Assembly (NCBI RefSeq): GCF_001429185.1
Contig: NZ_LMIW01000001.1
Location: 357,641-421,640 of the forward strand
Direction: 5' to 3'
DNA: 64,000 nt
Source: Terrabacter sp. Root85
GTDB lineage: Bacteria; Actinomycetota; Actinomycetes; Actinomycetales; Dermatophilaceae
The first letter of the stretch is position 1. Each line of letters begins with the position of its first letter. Below, piece by piece: positions 35,322 to 45,310 of this stretch. The notes beneath the pieces were generated by a model. It did not search any database and was not told where the DNA came from. It was given only the letters and a program-made list of their open reading frames with translations. Made by a program: the position numbers and the translations under genes.

Positions 35322-36121
35322 GCACCGGCGCACCGCCCACCGAGGCCCTCGAGGCCGCGGCCTCCGCGGACGTCCTGCTCGTCGCGACCGACTTCGACGG
35401 GGTGCTCGCGCCGTTCGACGCCGACCCGATGCAGGCCACTCCCGTCGAGGGCACCGTCGAGACGCTCCGGTCGCTCGCGAGCCTGCCCGGCGTGCACGTC
35501 GCCGTCGTCTCGGGCCGCGACCTCGGCACGCTGCGTGAGCTCACCGGCATCACCGAGGACGAGCCGATCGTCCTCATCGGCAGCCACGGCGCCGAGTCGT
35601 CGAGCCCGGCCGTGCGCGAGGCCATGGAGGCGGCCGCGGTCACCCCCGACGACGAGGTGACGCTCGCCGAGCTGCGCACCGACATCGAGGCCCTCGTCAA
35701 GGAGCACCACCCCGAGGCCGGCATCGAGTACAAGTCGGCCGCCGTCGTCGTCCACGTCCGGGGCATCCCGCGCGAGACCGGCGACGCCGCGATCGCCGAC
35801 GCCCGGCGGGTCGCCCTCGACCACCCCGGTGTCAAGGTGCTCAAGGGCAAGTCGGTGCTCGAGCTGTCGGTCTCCCACGCGGACAAGGGATCCGCGGTCA
35901 CTGCCCTCGGCCGCCACGTCGGCGCCGTCGCACGCGTCTACCTCGGCGACGACGTCACTGATGAGGACGCGTTCATGCGGATGCGTCGACCCGAGGACAT
36001 CACGGTCAAGGTCGGCACCGGCTCCACGGCCGCCCGCTACCGCGTCGACGACGAGCAGGCGGTGGCCGCACTGCTGACGCGTCTCGAGCAGCTCAGCTCC
36101 GCCGCCCACACTCCGACCTGA
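35318..36121 (+). CDS. otsB: Trehalose-6-phosphate phosphatase OtsB
   Basis: This HAD-superfamily phosphatase releases free trehalose from trehalose-6-phosphate. The 267-residue protein has motif I ATDFDGVLAPF (nucleophile Asp and acid/base Asp), motif II VVSGRDLGTL, the cap region, and the final GDDVTDEDAFMRM that binds Mg2+. It is translationally coupled to otsA by a 4-base overlap, completing the OtsAB pathway for a compatible solute. It ends in front of a convergent LacI-family gene, and the space between holds two GTATGCCG octamers facing each other. Confidence 0.95.
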   Translation: MSTGAPPTEALEAAASADVLLVATDFDGVLAPFDADPMQATPVEGTVETLRSLASLPGVHVAVVSGRDLGTLRELTGITEDEPIVLIGSHGAESSSPAVREAMEAAAVTPDDEVTLAELRTDIEALVKEHHPEAGIEYKSAAVVVHVRGIPRETGDAAIADARRVALDHPGVKVLKGKSVLELSVSHADKGSAVTALGRHVGAVARVYLGDDVTDEDAFMRMRRPEDITVKVGTGSTAARYRVDDEQAVAALLTRLEQLSSAAHTPT

Positions 36122-36290
36122 CCGACGCGACCGGGCCACCCGGCATACGCCCGCCACCGCAACCCCACCCGGGCGGACGTGTGGCGGCCCCTCGCCGCTG
36201 ATCTACCGTCACAACTCCGCCGGGGCGGGGTTCGTCGGGTGGCCGGCGGTCAGGGCAGGTATGCCGTCCGCTGGCGTCCGGTGACGCCCC

Positions 36291-37304
36291 TCAGTGGCGT
36301 CGGACGGCGCCGGTCGAGCCGCGGACGACCAGCTCGGGTCGGAAGACGTACTCCGCTCGGGGAGAAGGCTGCCCGGCGATCTCGTCGAGCAGGGCGCGCA
36401 CGGTCGCAGCACTCATCGCGTTGACGCTCTGGCGAACCGTCGTCAGGGGTGGGTCGGTGAAGGCGATGAGCGTCGAGTCGTCGTAGCCGACGACCGAGAA
36501 GTCGCGCGGCACGTTGAGACCGCGCTTGCGGGCCTCGCGGATCGCACCGAGCGCCATCAGGTCCGAGCCGCACACGACGGCCGTGGCGCCGCGGTCGAGG
36601 AGGCGGCCGGCCGCGGTCGCGCCGCCCTCGACGCTGAACAGCGAGCGCTCGATGAGGTCGTCGACGTCGGAGCGACCCGTCAGCTCCTGCATCGAGTGGC
36701 GGAACCCGGCGATCTTGCGGATGACCGGCACGTAGCGGTCGGGTCCGACCGCGAGGCCGATCTCGCGGTGCCCGAGGCTCACGAGGTGCTCGAGCGCGAG
36801 CCCCATCGAGGCGACGTCGTCGTTGCTGATGAAGGGCGCGTCGACCCCCTCGATGTAGCCGTTGACGAGCACGAGCGGCAGGTTGCGGTCACGCAGCGCG
36901 ACGTAGCGGGCCGAGTCGGTCGTCGTGTCGGCGTGCAGGCCGGAGATGAAGATGATGCCGGCGACGCCGCGCTCGAGGAGCATCTGGACGTAGTCGTCCT
37001 CGTGGACTCCCCCGGCGACCTGGGTGCACAGCACCGGGGTGTAGCCGTTCTGCGCGAGGGAGTTCTCGATGATCTGCGCGAACGCGGGGAAGATCGGGTT
37101 GGTCAGCTCGGGGACGATGAGCCCCACCAGCCCGGCGCTCTTGCGCCGCAGGCGACTCGGCCGGTCGTAGCCGAGGACGTCGAGCGCCGTCAGCACGGCC
37201 TGGCGGGTCGACTCGGCCACCCCGGGCTTGCCGTTGAGCACCCGTGACACGGTGGCCTCCGACACGCTCGCCTGATCGGCGATGTCACGCAGTCTTGCCT
37301 TCAT
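36291..37304 (-). CDS. LacI-family transcriptional repressor of the maltose-type operon
   Basis: This 337-residue repressor has an N-terminal LacI helix-turn-helix (LRDIADQASVSEATVSRVLNG), the hinge helix region (YDRPSRLRRKSAG) and a periplasmic-binding-protein-like effector domain (LVGLIVPELTNPIFPAFAQIIE, then VCGSDLMALGAIREARKRG). It lies last in the malE-malF-malG-GH13 operon, its start being next to the GH13 stop, so it probably controls that operon through the paired GCAA-N4-TTGC operators near 43203-43252. The effector is likely maltose or a maltodextrin-derived sugar, which is inference. Confidence 0.93.
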   Translation of the reverse strand: MKARLRDIADQASVSEATVSRVLNGKPGVAESTRQAVLTALDVLGYDRPSRLRRKSAGLVGLIVPELTNPIFPAFAQIIENSLAQNGYTPVLCTQVAGGVHEDDYVQMLLERGVAGIIFISGLHADTTTDSARYVALRDRNLPLVLVNGYIEGVDAPFISNDDVASMGLALEHLVSLGHREIGLAVGPDRYVPVIRKIAGFRHSMQELTGRSDVDDLIERSLFSVEGGATAAGRLLDRGATAVVCGSDLMALGAIREARKRGLNVPRDFSVVGYDDSTLIAFTDPPLTTVRQSVNAMSAATVRALLDEIAGQPSPRAEYVFRPELVVRGSTGAVRRH

Positions 37305-37305
37305 C

Positions 37306-39192
37306 TCACCTCCCCCTTCGTCGCACGTGTCGTGGACCGTCGTCGGTCGGGCGCCACGTCCAGATGCTGACCCCGGGCCCGCTGGCGCTCAGTGTGACAG
37401 CACGCTTGCCGACCTTCGGAGCGAGTCCGTATGCCGGTGTGCCGGACTCGATGCCCGCGAGGTGTCGCGGGTCGAGGACGACGGGCTCGTGCGCCGCTCG
37501 CGCCACGTGCACGAGGGCCACCTCGTCGAGCGTCTCGCGGAGGTAGACCATGGCATCCCCCTCGGCGTGCACCCAGCGCAGGCCTCCGCGTCGCAACGCG
37601 ACCGAGCGCTGGCGTGCTTGGATCAGGCCCCGATAGACCGCGAGCACGTCTGCGTCCCAAGCGTTCTCGTCCCACGGCATCGGACGGCGACCGTCCTCGC
37701 CGAAGGTTCCCTCCATGCCGATCTCGTCGCCGTAGGTCATCATCGGCATCGACGGGAAGGTCATGAGCAGGCCGACCGCCGTCTCGACGGAGTCGGGGCC
37801 GACGAGGGTGCGGATCCGCGGCACGTCGTGGGACCCGACGAGGTTGAAAGAATGGACGAGCGACTGCCAGGCGATCCGTGACGTGAAGTCACGCATCGTC
37901 TCGACGACCGCACCGGCTTCGAGGAGCGGCAGCGGCACGGGGGCACCGAGGAAGCGCGGGTCCTTCGGCTCCTCTCGCAGCCACGTCCACGTCGGCTTGC
38001 AGAAGCCGGCGTAGTTCATGACGCCGTGCCAGCCGTCGCCGGGCATGTCGGGCGTGTAGTCGTGAAAGTGCTCCCCGACGAGCAGGGCGTCCGGCGCGAC
38101 CCGGCCCATGACGTCACGCATCTGTCGGGCGACGTCGTGGTTGACGTCGGTGGCACGCCAGCGACCGGTCATGTTCGCGACGTCGACGCGCCATCCGTCG
38201 AGCCCGCCCGAGCGGCCCAGCCACTTGCGTACGACCCCCTGGGGGTCCTCGAAGATGCGGTGGCGCAGGGCGGCGTTCAGGTGGTTCAGCTTCGGCAGGG
38301 ACGGGACGCCGAGCCAGGCGACGTAGGTCCCGTCCTCCCAGATGTAGTAGTCCCGCTCAGGCGTGTTCTTCCCGCCCGGACCGGCCGCCTTGAGGAACCA
38401 CTCGTGGGCGTTGCCCGTGTGGTTCGTCGTGAAGTCGCCCATCACCTTCATGCCGCGATCGTGGGCTGCCTTGGTGAGCCGGCGCAGGGCAGGGGCCCCA
38501 CCGAGGAGCGAGTCGATCTGCTCGAACGACGACGCGTCGTAGCGGTGGTTGGAGCGCGCCGGGAAGAAGGGCGTCATGTAGACGACGTCGACGCCGAGCG
38601 ACTCGAGGTGGTCGAGGTGCTCGGTGATGCCGTCGAGGTCGCCGCCGTAGAGCTGGTGGCCGACGCCCTTCGGGCTGAGGTCGACCGGGTCGGACCAGGC
38701 CGCGGCGACGGCCCAGTCGGGCGTCTCGTGCTTGTCGGCACCCTTCGAGCGCGCGAAGCGGTCGGGGAAGATCTGGTAGACGACCGACCCCAGTGCCCAC
38801 TCGGGCGGCGGGGTGGCGTGCGCCACGAGCCGGAAGTCGCTCGCGTCGGGGACGTCCCGCTCGTGGACGCCGGTCCCGTTGAGCCACGCGTACTTCGTCG
38901 GGCCGGCCGTGAGCAGGAAGCGGTAGTTCGTGACCGGGTTGTGGCAGGTCAGGGTGGCACGCCACCAGTCGTCGGCGCCCGTGGTGCGCACCTTGCGCGC
39001 CACCGTGAACGTCGCCTCGCCGTCGGGCGAGGTGCGCACGTGGACGGCCTCGACCCCGGCCTCGAGCGGGACGCGCACGAGCACGTCGACGCGGTCGCCG
39101 AGGCGGGGCGCCTGGTTGGAGACGTACCGCCCCGACCCGTCGTGGTGCGGCTGGCTCAGCCACGTCAGCTGGCGGGTCGGGGCAGGCGTCAC
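37306..39192 (-). CDS. GH13 alpha-glucosidase / neopullulanase-like amylase
   Basis: This cytosolic glycoside hydrolase of 628 residues degrades imported maltodextrins. An N-terminal beta-sandwich (about residues 1-130, CBM34-like) precedes the catalytic barrel, which opens VVYQIFPDRFARS. The barrel has the four GH13 regions: GDFTTNH, DGWRVDVAN with nucleophile Asp337, LLVGEHFHD with acid/base Glu374, and NLVGSHDVPR with Asp456. No signal peptide is present. The GTG start overlaps the malG stop (GTGA), so it belongs to the uptake operon. Exact specificity (maltodextrin, pullulan, cyclodextrin) cannot be told by eye. Confidence 0.93.
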   Translation of the reverse strand: MTPAPTRQLTWLSQPHHDGSGRYVSNQAPRLGDRVDVLVRVPLEAGVEAVHVRTSPDGEATFTVARKVRTTGADDWWRATLTCHNPVTNYRFLLTAGPTKYAWLNGTGVHERDVPDASDFRLVAHATPPPEWALGSVVYQIFPDRFARSKGADKHETPDWAVAAAWSDPVDLSPKGVGHQLYGGDLDGITEHLDHLESLGVDVVYMTPFFPARSNHRYDASSFEQIDSLLGGAPALRRLTKAAHDRGMKVMGDFTTNHTGNAHEWFLKAAGPGGKNTPERDYYIWEDGTYVAWLGVPSLPKLNHLNAALRHRIFEDPQGVVRKWLGRSGGLDGWRVDVANMTGRWRATDVNHDVARQMRDVMGRVAPDALLVGEHFHDYTPDMPGDGWHGVMNYAGFCKPTWTWLREEPKDPRFLGAPVPLPLLEAGAVVETMRDFTSRIAWQSLVHSFNLVGSHDVPRIRTLVGPDSVETAVGLLMTFPSMPMMTYGDEIGMEGTFGEDGRRPMPWDENAWDADVLAVYRGLIQARQRSVALRRGGLRWVHAEGDAMVYLRETLDEVALVHVARAAHEPVVLDPRHLAGIESGTPAYGLAPKVGKRAVTLSASGPGVSIWTWRPTDDGPRHVRRRGR

Positions 39193-40132
39193 TTCACGGA
39201 TCCCGTGGTCAGGCCACCGACCAGCTGGCGCTGGAAGGCGAGGTAGAGCAGCATGACGGGGATCGAGCCGAGCAAGGCACCGGCCGTGAACCGCCCGAAG
39301 AGGGTGTTCGCGTCGTTGCCGAGCGTCATGCCGTAGAGGCCGACACCGAGCGTCTGGTTGTCGACGTCGGTGAGGAACACGCTCGCCAGCATGAACTCGC
39401 CGTAGAGGCCGACGAAGACGAGCATGAAGACCGTCACGAGGATCGGCATGACCAGGCGCAGCGTCATCGTGAAGAAGATGCGAACGTGGCTCGCGCCGTC
39501 GACGATCGCTGCCTCGTCGAGCTCGCGCGGCACGGTGTCGAAGTAGCCCTTGAGGAGCCACACGTTGGCCCCGAGCGCCCCACCGAGGTAGGCGAGGGTG
39601 AGGCCGGCCACCGTGTTGAGCCCGAGGGCCGGCAGCACGTCACCGATGCCCGCGAAGATGATGTACAGCGCGACGATGGCGAGCAGCGCCGGGAAGAACG
39701 TCGTCAGCAGCAGGAACATCATGCCGCCCCGGCGGCCCTTGAACCGCAGGCGCGAGAAGGCGAAGGCCGCGCACGCGCCGATGAAGACCGCGCCCAGCGC
39801 CCCCGAGAGCGAGATGATCATCGAGTTCTTGTACCAGGTCCAGAACGGGCGCGAGCTGTCGGTGAAGAGGTCGGCGAAGTTCTTCGTCGAGAAGCCCGAG
39901 GGCCACAGGCTCGCCGTGTTGAGCGTGCCGCTGGGGTTCGTCGCGGCCGAGTAGATGAAGAGGATCGGGAAGAGCGCCCACATCAGGGCGAGGATGCCCA
40001 GGGCGTGGCGCCACCACACCGAGCCGCCGAGACCGCCACGCTTGGGCGAGGCCGGCGTGCTGGCACCGGTCTCCTCCGCGATGCGGGTGTCCATGCGCGG
40101 GTCGGCAGGGACGGGAGCGTTGACGGTCGCCA

Positions 40133-40133
<1 letters not shown>
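39189..40133 (-). CDS. malG: Maltose-type ABC transporter permease MalG
   Basis: This is one of the two permease subunits of a carbohydrate ABC importer (314 residues, about six TM helices). The coupling-helix EAA motif reads ELDEAAIVDGASHVRIFFTMTL. The N-terminal 35 residues are hydrophilic and Pro-rich. It ends MLLYLAFQRQLVGGLTTGSVK, a typical MalG/CUT1 permease end. The ATG shares one base with the malF stop (TGATG), and the stop overlaps the GH13 start. Confidence 0.93.
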
Positions 40134-41677
<1,544 letters not shown>

Positions 41678-41775
41678 GTGACACGTCCTTTTGCGCCGAC
41701 CCGGCGCCGTTGCCGTAGGTGCACGAAGGGGAGCCCTCGCGGAGCTCCCCGATGGCCCGTGCCCGGGCCGGGATC

Positions 41776-41804
41776 CCGGGGTCCGCCCTCAGGACGGACC
41801 CCGG
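41776..41804 (-). terminator. Intercistronic hairpin between malE and malF
   Basis: Perfect 10-bp arms CCGGGGTCCG (41776-41785) and CGGACCCCGG (41795-41804) enclose a 9-base loop. Located just past the malE stop inside the operon, it probably acts as a partial terminator or 3' stabiliser that keeps the binding protein in excess over the permeases. Confidence 0.65.
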
Positions 41805-41827
41805 AAACCCTTGTCAGACTAAGGAGC

Positions 41828-43150
41828 TCAGCCCTTGGCGATGTTCGCCGTGATCTCCTTGGCAGCAGCGTCGAGACGCTCCTTGGCGCCGGCCTTGCCG
41901 GCGATGATGTCGGCGGTCGCCTGGCCGAAGGGGCCCCAGACCGAGTTCATCGCGGGGATGTTCGGCATCGGCGAGCCGTCGATGCCGGCCTCGTACCACG
42001 CCTTGACGTCGGGGTCGCTCGCGGCGACCTCGGCGTAGGCCTCCTTGAGGGCCGGCGGACGCTTGCCGACCTCGAAGAGGGCCAGCTGGACGTCCTTGCG
42101 CGGGATGTAGTTCGTGACGAACTCCTGCGCGAGAGCGGCGTTCTTGGCCTTGCTCGAGACGTAGAACATCTGGACACCGAGGAACGGACGCATGGCGCCG
42201 CCACCGGTGAGGCTCGGCAGCGGGGCGATGCCGTAGTTGATGCCGGCTTCCTTCGCCTTGGCGACGCTCCACGGACCGGAGATCATGAACGGCGCGGCCT
42301 TCGTGTCGAAGAGCGCGTCCTGGTTCGTGTCGTCGACGTTGGTCGAGAGGACCTTCTTCTTGCCGAGCGCGGCGAGGGCGTCGCCACCCTTGATCGAGTC
42401 AGGGGTGTTGACGATGACCTTGTTCGGGTCGTAGTCGCCGTTGGGCTTGATCGCGAAGATGCCGCCCTCGGGGAAGGCCGAGAGGTACGGGTAGGCGAAG
42501 TACGCGTTGCCGACCTTGGAGACGAACTGGCTGAGGACCTGCTTGGCCTTGCCCTCCTTGACGAGCTTCTCGCCGGTGGCGACGAGCTCGTCCATGGTCT
42601 TGGGCGGGTTCGGGACGAGGTCCTTGTTGTACATGAGGCCGATGTTCTCGACGGCGTAGGGCACGCCGTAGGACTGACCGTTGAACTTCGTCGCCTCGAT
42701 CGCCTTCGGCAGGAACTTCGCCGCGACGTCGGAGCTGAGGTTGACCGGCGCGACCGTCGAGTTCTGGACGAGCTCGCCGAGCCAGTCGTGGGCGCCGACG
42801 ATGACGTCGGGGCCCTTGCCGACCTTGGTCGCGTCCTTGAACTGGGCGCGGGTGTCGGTCGAGATCTGGACCTTGACGGTCACACCGTTCTCGGCGGCGA
42901 ACTGGTCGGCATACTTCTGCACGGCCTTCGAGCGGTCGGCGTCGGTCCAGATGACGAGGTCGACGTTGGCGTCACGGACGGGAGCAGCGGTGCCGCTCGG
43001 CGTCTCCGGGACACCGGTGGTCGTCGCCGCCTTGCTCGAGCCGGCGGCGCCGGTGTCGGACGGGGTGGTGGGGCTGGACCCACCGCAGGCGCTGAGGGCC
43101 AGGGCGGCAACACCCGTGACGGCAGCAGCGCCGAGCGCACGCTTGTGCAT
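41828..43150 (-). CDS. malE: Maltose/maltodextrin-binding lipoprotein MalE
   Basis: This is the solute-binding lipoprotein of the maltose-type importer, 440 residues. The signal peptide ends in lipobox LALSACGG, followed by a Ser/Thr/Ala linker. The mature part starts VDLVIWTDADRSKAVQKYAD and includes PDVIVGAHDWLGELVQNS and GVPYAVENIGLMYNKDLVP, both typical of MalE. A strong site (AAAGGAG) precedes the ATG at 43150. It is the first gene of the operon and is divergent from the ABC ATPase gene. Maltose versus longer maltodextrin specificity is not decidable by eye. Confidence 0.93.
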   Translation of the reverse strand: MHKRALGAAAVTGVAALALSACGGSSPTTPSDTGAAGSSKAATTTGVPETPSGTAAPVRDANVDLVIWTDADRSKAVQKYADQFAAENGVTVKVQISTDTRAQFKDATKVGKGPDVIVGAHDWLGELVQNSTVAPVNLSSDVAAKFLPKAIEATKFNGQSYGVPYAVENIGLMYNKDLVPNPPKTMDELVATGEKLVKEGKAKQVLSQFVSKVGNAYFAYPYLSAFPEGGIFAIKPNGDYDPNKVIVNTPDSIKGGDALAALGKKKVLSTNVDDTNQDALFDTKAAPFMISGPWSVAKAKEAGINYGIAPLPSLTGGGAMRPFLGVQMFYVSSKAKNAALAQEFVTNYIPRKDVQLALFEVGKRPPALKEAYAEVAASDPDVKAWYEAGIDGSPMPNIPAMNSVWGPFGQATADIIAGKAGAKERLDAAAKEITANIAKG

Positions 43151-43202
43151 GGATTCTCCTTTGAAGCCAGGTGGCACACGCCGCCACCGGTGCCCCGGAA
43201 TC

Positions 43203-43252
43203 TAGCAAGAAGTTGCAGACAGCGGGAACCCGCTTGCTGCAATTTTTTGCAA
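43203..43252. promoter_or_regulatory. Paired LacI-type operator candidates between malE and the ABC ATPase gene
   Basis: Two related sites lie in opposite orientation: TAGCAAGAAGTTGCAG (43203-43218) and, on the minus strand, TTGCAAAAAATTGCAG (43237-43252). Each contains the inverted pair GCAA-N4-TTGC, the half-site type bound by LacI-family repressors such as MalR. Their place in the divergent 270-base region suggests joint control of malE and the ATPase by the operon's own LacI protein. Confidence 0.65.
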
Positions 43253-43419
43253 CGTTCTGGACACAACACGAATCCGCAGGTCAGAGGGGTGCAGATGGAC
43301 CAGGGGTGGCCTTCGGGGCGGGCATGGGTCATGATGACGAGGCCTGCTCACCCGGGCAGGCACACCTTTACAACGGATCGTCCGGCACGTTCCTGCCGGT
43401 GAAGGAAGGCAAAGAAGCC

Positions 43420-44523
43420 ATGGCAACAGTGACGTTCGACAACGCGACGAGGCAGTACCCCGGGAACCCGATTCCCTCCGTCGACAAGCTCAACATCGAG
43501 ATCGCGGACGGGGAGTTCCTCGTCCTGGTCGGCCCCTCCGGGTGTGGCAAGTCCACCTCCCTGCGCATGCTCGCCGGCCTCGAGGAGGTCAACGGCGGAC
43601 GCATCCTCATCGGTGACCGCGACGTGACGAACCTGTCCCCCAAGGACCGCGACGTCGCGATGGTCTTCCAGAACTACGCGCTCTACCCGCACATGACGGT
43701 CGCCGACAACATGGGCTTCGCGCTCAAGATCGCCGGCGTCGACAAGGCGGAGATCCGCAAGCGCGTCGAGGAGGCCGCCAAGATCCTCGACCTGACGCCG
43801 TACCTCGACCGCAAGCCGAAGGCCCTCTCCGGTGGCCAGCGCCAGCGCGTCGCGATGGGTCGTGCGATCGTGCGCTCCCCCCAGGTGTTCCTCATGGACG
43901 AGCCGCTGTCCAACCTCGACGCCAAGCTCCGCGTCCAGACCCGCACGCAGATCGCCTCGCTCCAGCGCCGCCTCGGCGTCACGACGGTCTACGTCACGCA
44001 CGACCAGGTCGAGGCCATGACGATGGGTGACCGCGTCGCGGTGCTCAAGGACGGCATCCTCCAGCAGTGCGACAGCCCGCGCCGCATGTACGACCACCCG
44101 GCCAACGTCTTCGTCGCCGGCTTCATCGGCTCGCCCGCCATGAACCTCATGGAGGTGCCGGTCACCGACGGCGGCGTCGACCTGCACGGCCACACGGTCC
44201 CGGTGGCGCGTGAGGACCTCGCCAACGTCGGCAAGAACGTCACGCTCGGTGTCCGTCCCGAGGACCTCGAGCTGTCGTCCGACCAGTCGGGCATCCCCGT
44301 CACGGTCGACGTCGTCGAGGAGCTCGGCGCCGACGCCTACATCTACGGCTCCACCGAGCAGAAGCTGCTCGAGGCCACCGGCGAGAACGCCGGCGCCGTG
44401 CCGTTCATCGCCCGCGTCGACGGTCGCCGCCCCCCGGAGAAGGGCGACAAGATCTACCTCAAGCCCAAGTCCGGCCACGTGCACGTCTTCAACGCCGAGT
44501 CAGGGCTGCGCGTCGGCGACTGA
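43420..44523 (+). CDS. Carbohydrate ABC transporter ATP-binding protein (MsmK/UgpC/MalK type)
   Basis: This ATPase of 367 residues energises CUT1 sugar importers. Walker A is GPSGCGKST, the Q-loop is VFQNYALYPHM, the signature LSGGQRQRVAMGRAIVRSP, Walker B VFLMDEPLSNLD, and the H-switch YVTHDQVEAMTMG. The C-terminal MalK-type regulatory/TOBE region starts near residue 240. The uptake operon lacks its own ATPase, so this divergent gene probably supplies it; such ATPases often serve several sugar systems (as MsiK does in Streptomyces). A purine-rich site (GAAGGAAGG) precedes the ATG at 43420. Confidence 0.92.
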   Translation: MATVTFDNATRQYPGNPIPSVDKLNIEIADGEFLVLVGPSGCGKSTSLRMLAGLEEVNGGRILIGDRDVTNLSPKDRDVAMVFQNYALYPHMTVADNMGFALKIAGVDKAEIRKRVEEAAKILDLTPYLDRKPKALSGGQRQRVAMGRAIVRSPQVFLMDEPLSNLDAKLRVQTRTQIASLQRRLGVTTVYVTHDQVEAMTMGDRVAVLKDGILQQCDSPRRMYDHPANVFVAGFIGSPAMNLMEVPVTDGGVDLHGHTVPVAREDLANVGKNVTLGVRPEDLELSSDQSGIPVTVDVVEELGADAYIYGSTEQKLLEATGENAGAVPFIARVDGRRPPEKGDKIYLKPKSGHVHVFNAESGLRVGD

Positions 44524-44553
44524 GCCACTCGCGTACCACCACATCACGCCGCT

Positions 44554-44582
44554 GGGCCGGCACCCTTCCTGGGTGCCGGCCC
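44554..44582 (+). terminator. Strong hairpin terminator after the sugar ABC ATPase gene
   Basis: A perfect 12-bp stem (GGGCCGGCACCC / GGGTGCCGGCCC) closes a TTCCT loop about 30 bases after the stop codon. A T-tract is absent. Confidence 0.75.
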
Positions 44583-44650
44583 GGCGCCGTTGTGGCGCAA
44601 CGCTGGACAACATCCGGCACCGGCACCTCGGCAAGCCCTAGGCTCCGCGT

Positions 44651-45310
44651 GTGACCAAGTCGACGATCGGGCGGTACTGGCACGTCGCGACGCTCGTCGT
44701 CGCGGTCTTCGCGCTCGCCTTCCAGCTCTACCTCGTGGCGACCGGCGACAACATCCTCGACTCGAGCGCGGTGACGACCACCCGGCCCGAGCAGGTGCGG
44801 CGCTTCTTCTCCTACTTCACGATCCAGGCGAACTTCCTCGTCGCGGTCTCGACGTTCCTCATCGTGCGCGGACGCATCGAGTCGCAGGTCTTCCGGGTCG
44901 TCCGCCTCGCGTCGCTGGTCGGGATCACGGTGACCGGGATCGTCGCGGCCATCGCACTCCCCCCGTCGCCGAACTACACGACGGGCTCTCTCGTCTGCGA
45001 CCGGCTCCTCCACATCGTCGTGCCGGTCCTCACCTTCGTCGGGTGGGCCGTCTTCGGCCCGCGCGGCAAGGTCACGCGCGAGGACCTGCTGCCCTCGCTC
45101 ATCTGGCCGGTCCTCTGGCTCGTGGCCACCCTCGCCCTCGGACCGCTGGTCGACTGGTACCCCTACCCCTTCCTCAACGTCGGCTCCATCGGCCTGGGCC
45201 GAACCCTGCTCAACTGCGCCCTCATCGCCGCCCTCTTCCTGGCGCTGGCCGCCCTTGCGCTCTGGGCTGATCGACGCCTGTCGCGCGACCGTGCCACGAT
45301 GAACGCGTGA
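44651..45310 (+). CDS. Pr6Pr family membrane protein
   Basis: This is a 219-residue integral membrane protein with about six helices, of the Pr6Pr family common in actinobacteria. Diagnostic stretches are RRFFSYFTIQANFLVAVSTFLI and LVCDRLLHIVVPVLTFVGW, with a WPVLWLVATLALGPLVDWYPYPFLNV segment near the end. The function is unknown. A -10-like TAGGCT (44639-44644) ends 6 bases before the GTG at 44651, suggesting a leaderless mRNA. Its stop overlaps the GTG of the DUF4032 gene. Confidence 0.87.
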   Translation: MTKSTIGRYWHVATLVVAVFALAFQLYLVATGDNILDSSAVTTTRPEQVRRFFSYFTIQANFLVAVSTFLIVRGRIESQVFRVVRLASLVGITVTGIVAAIALPPSPNYTTGSLVCDRLLHIVVPVLTFVGWAVFGPRGKVTREDLLPSLIWPVLWLVATLALGPLVDWYPYPFLNVGSIGLGRTLLNCALIAALFLALAALALWADRRLSRDRATMNA

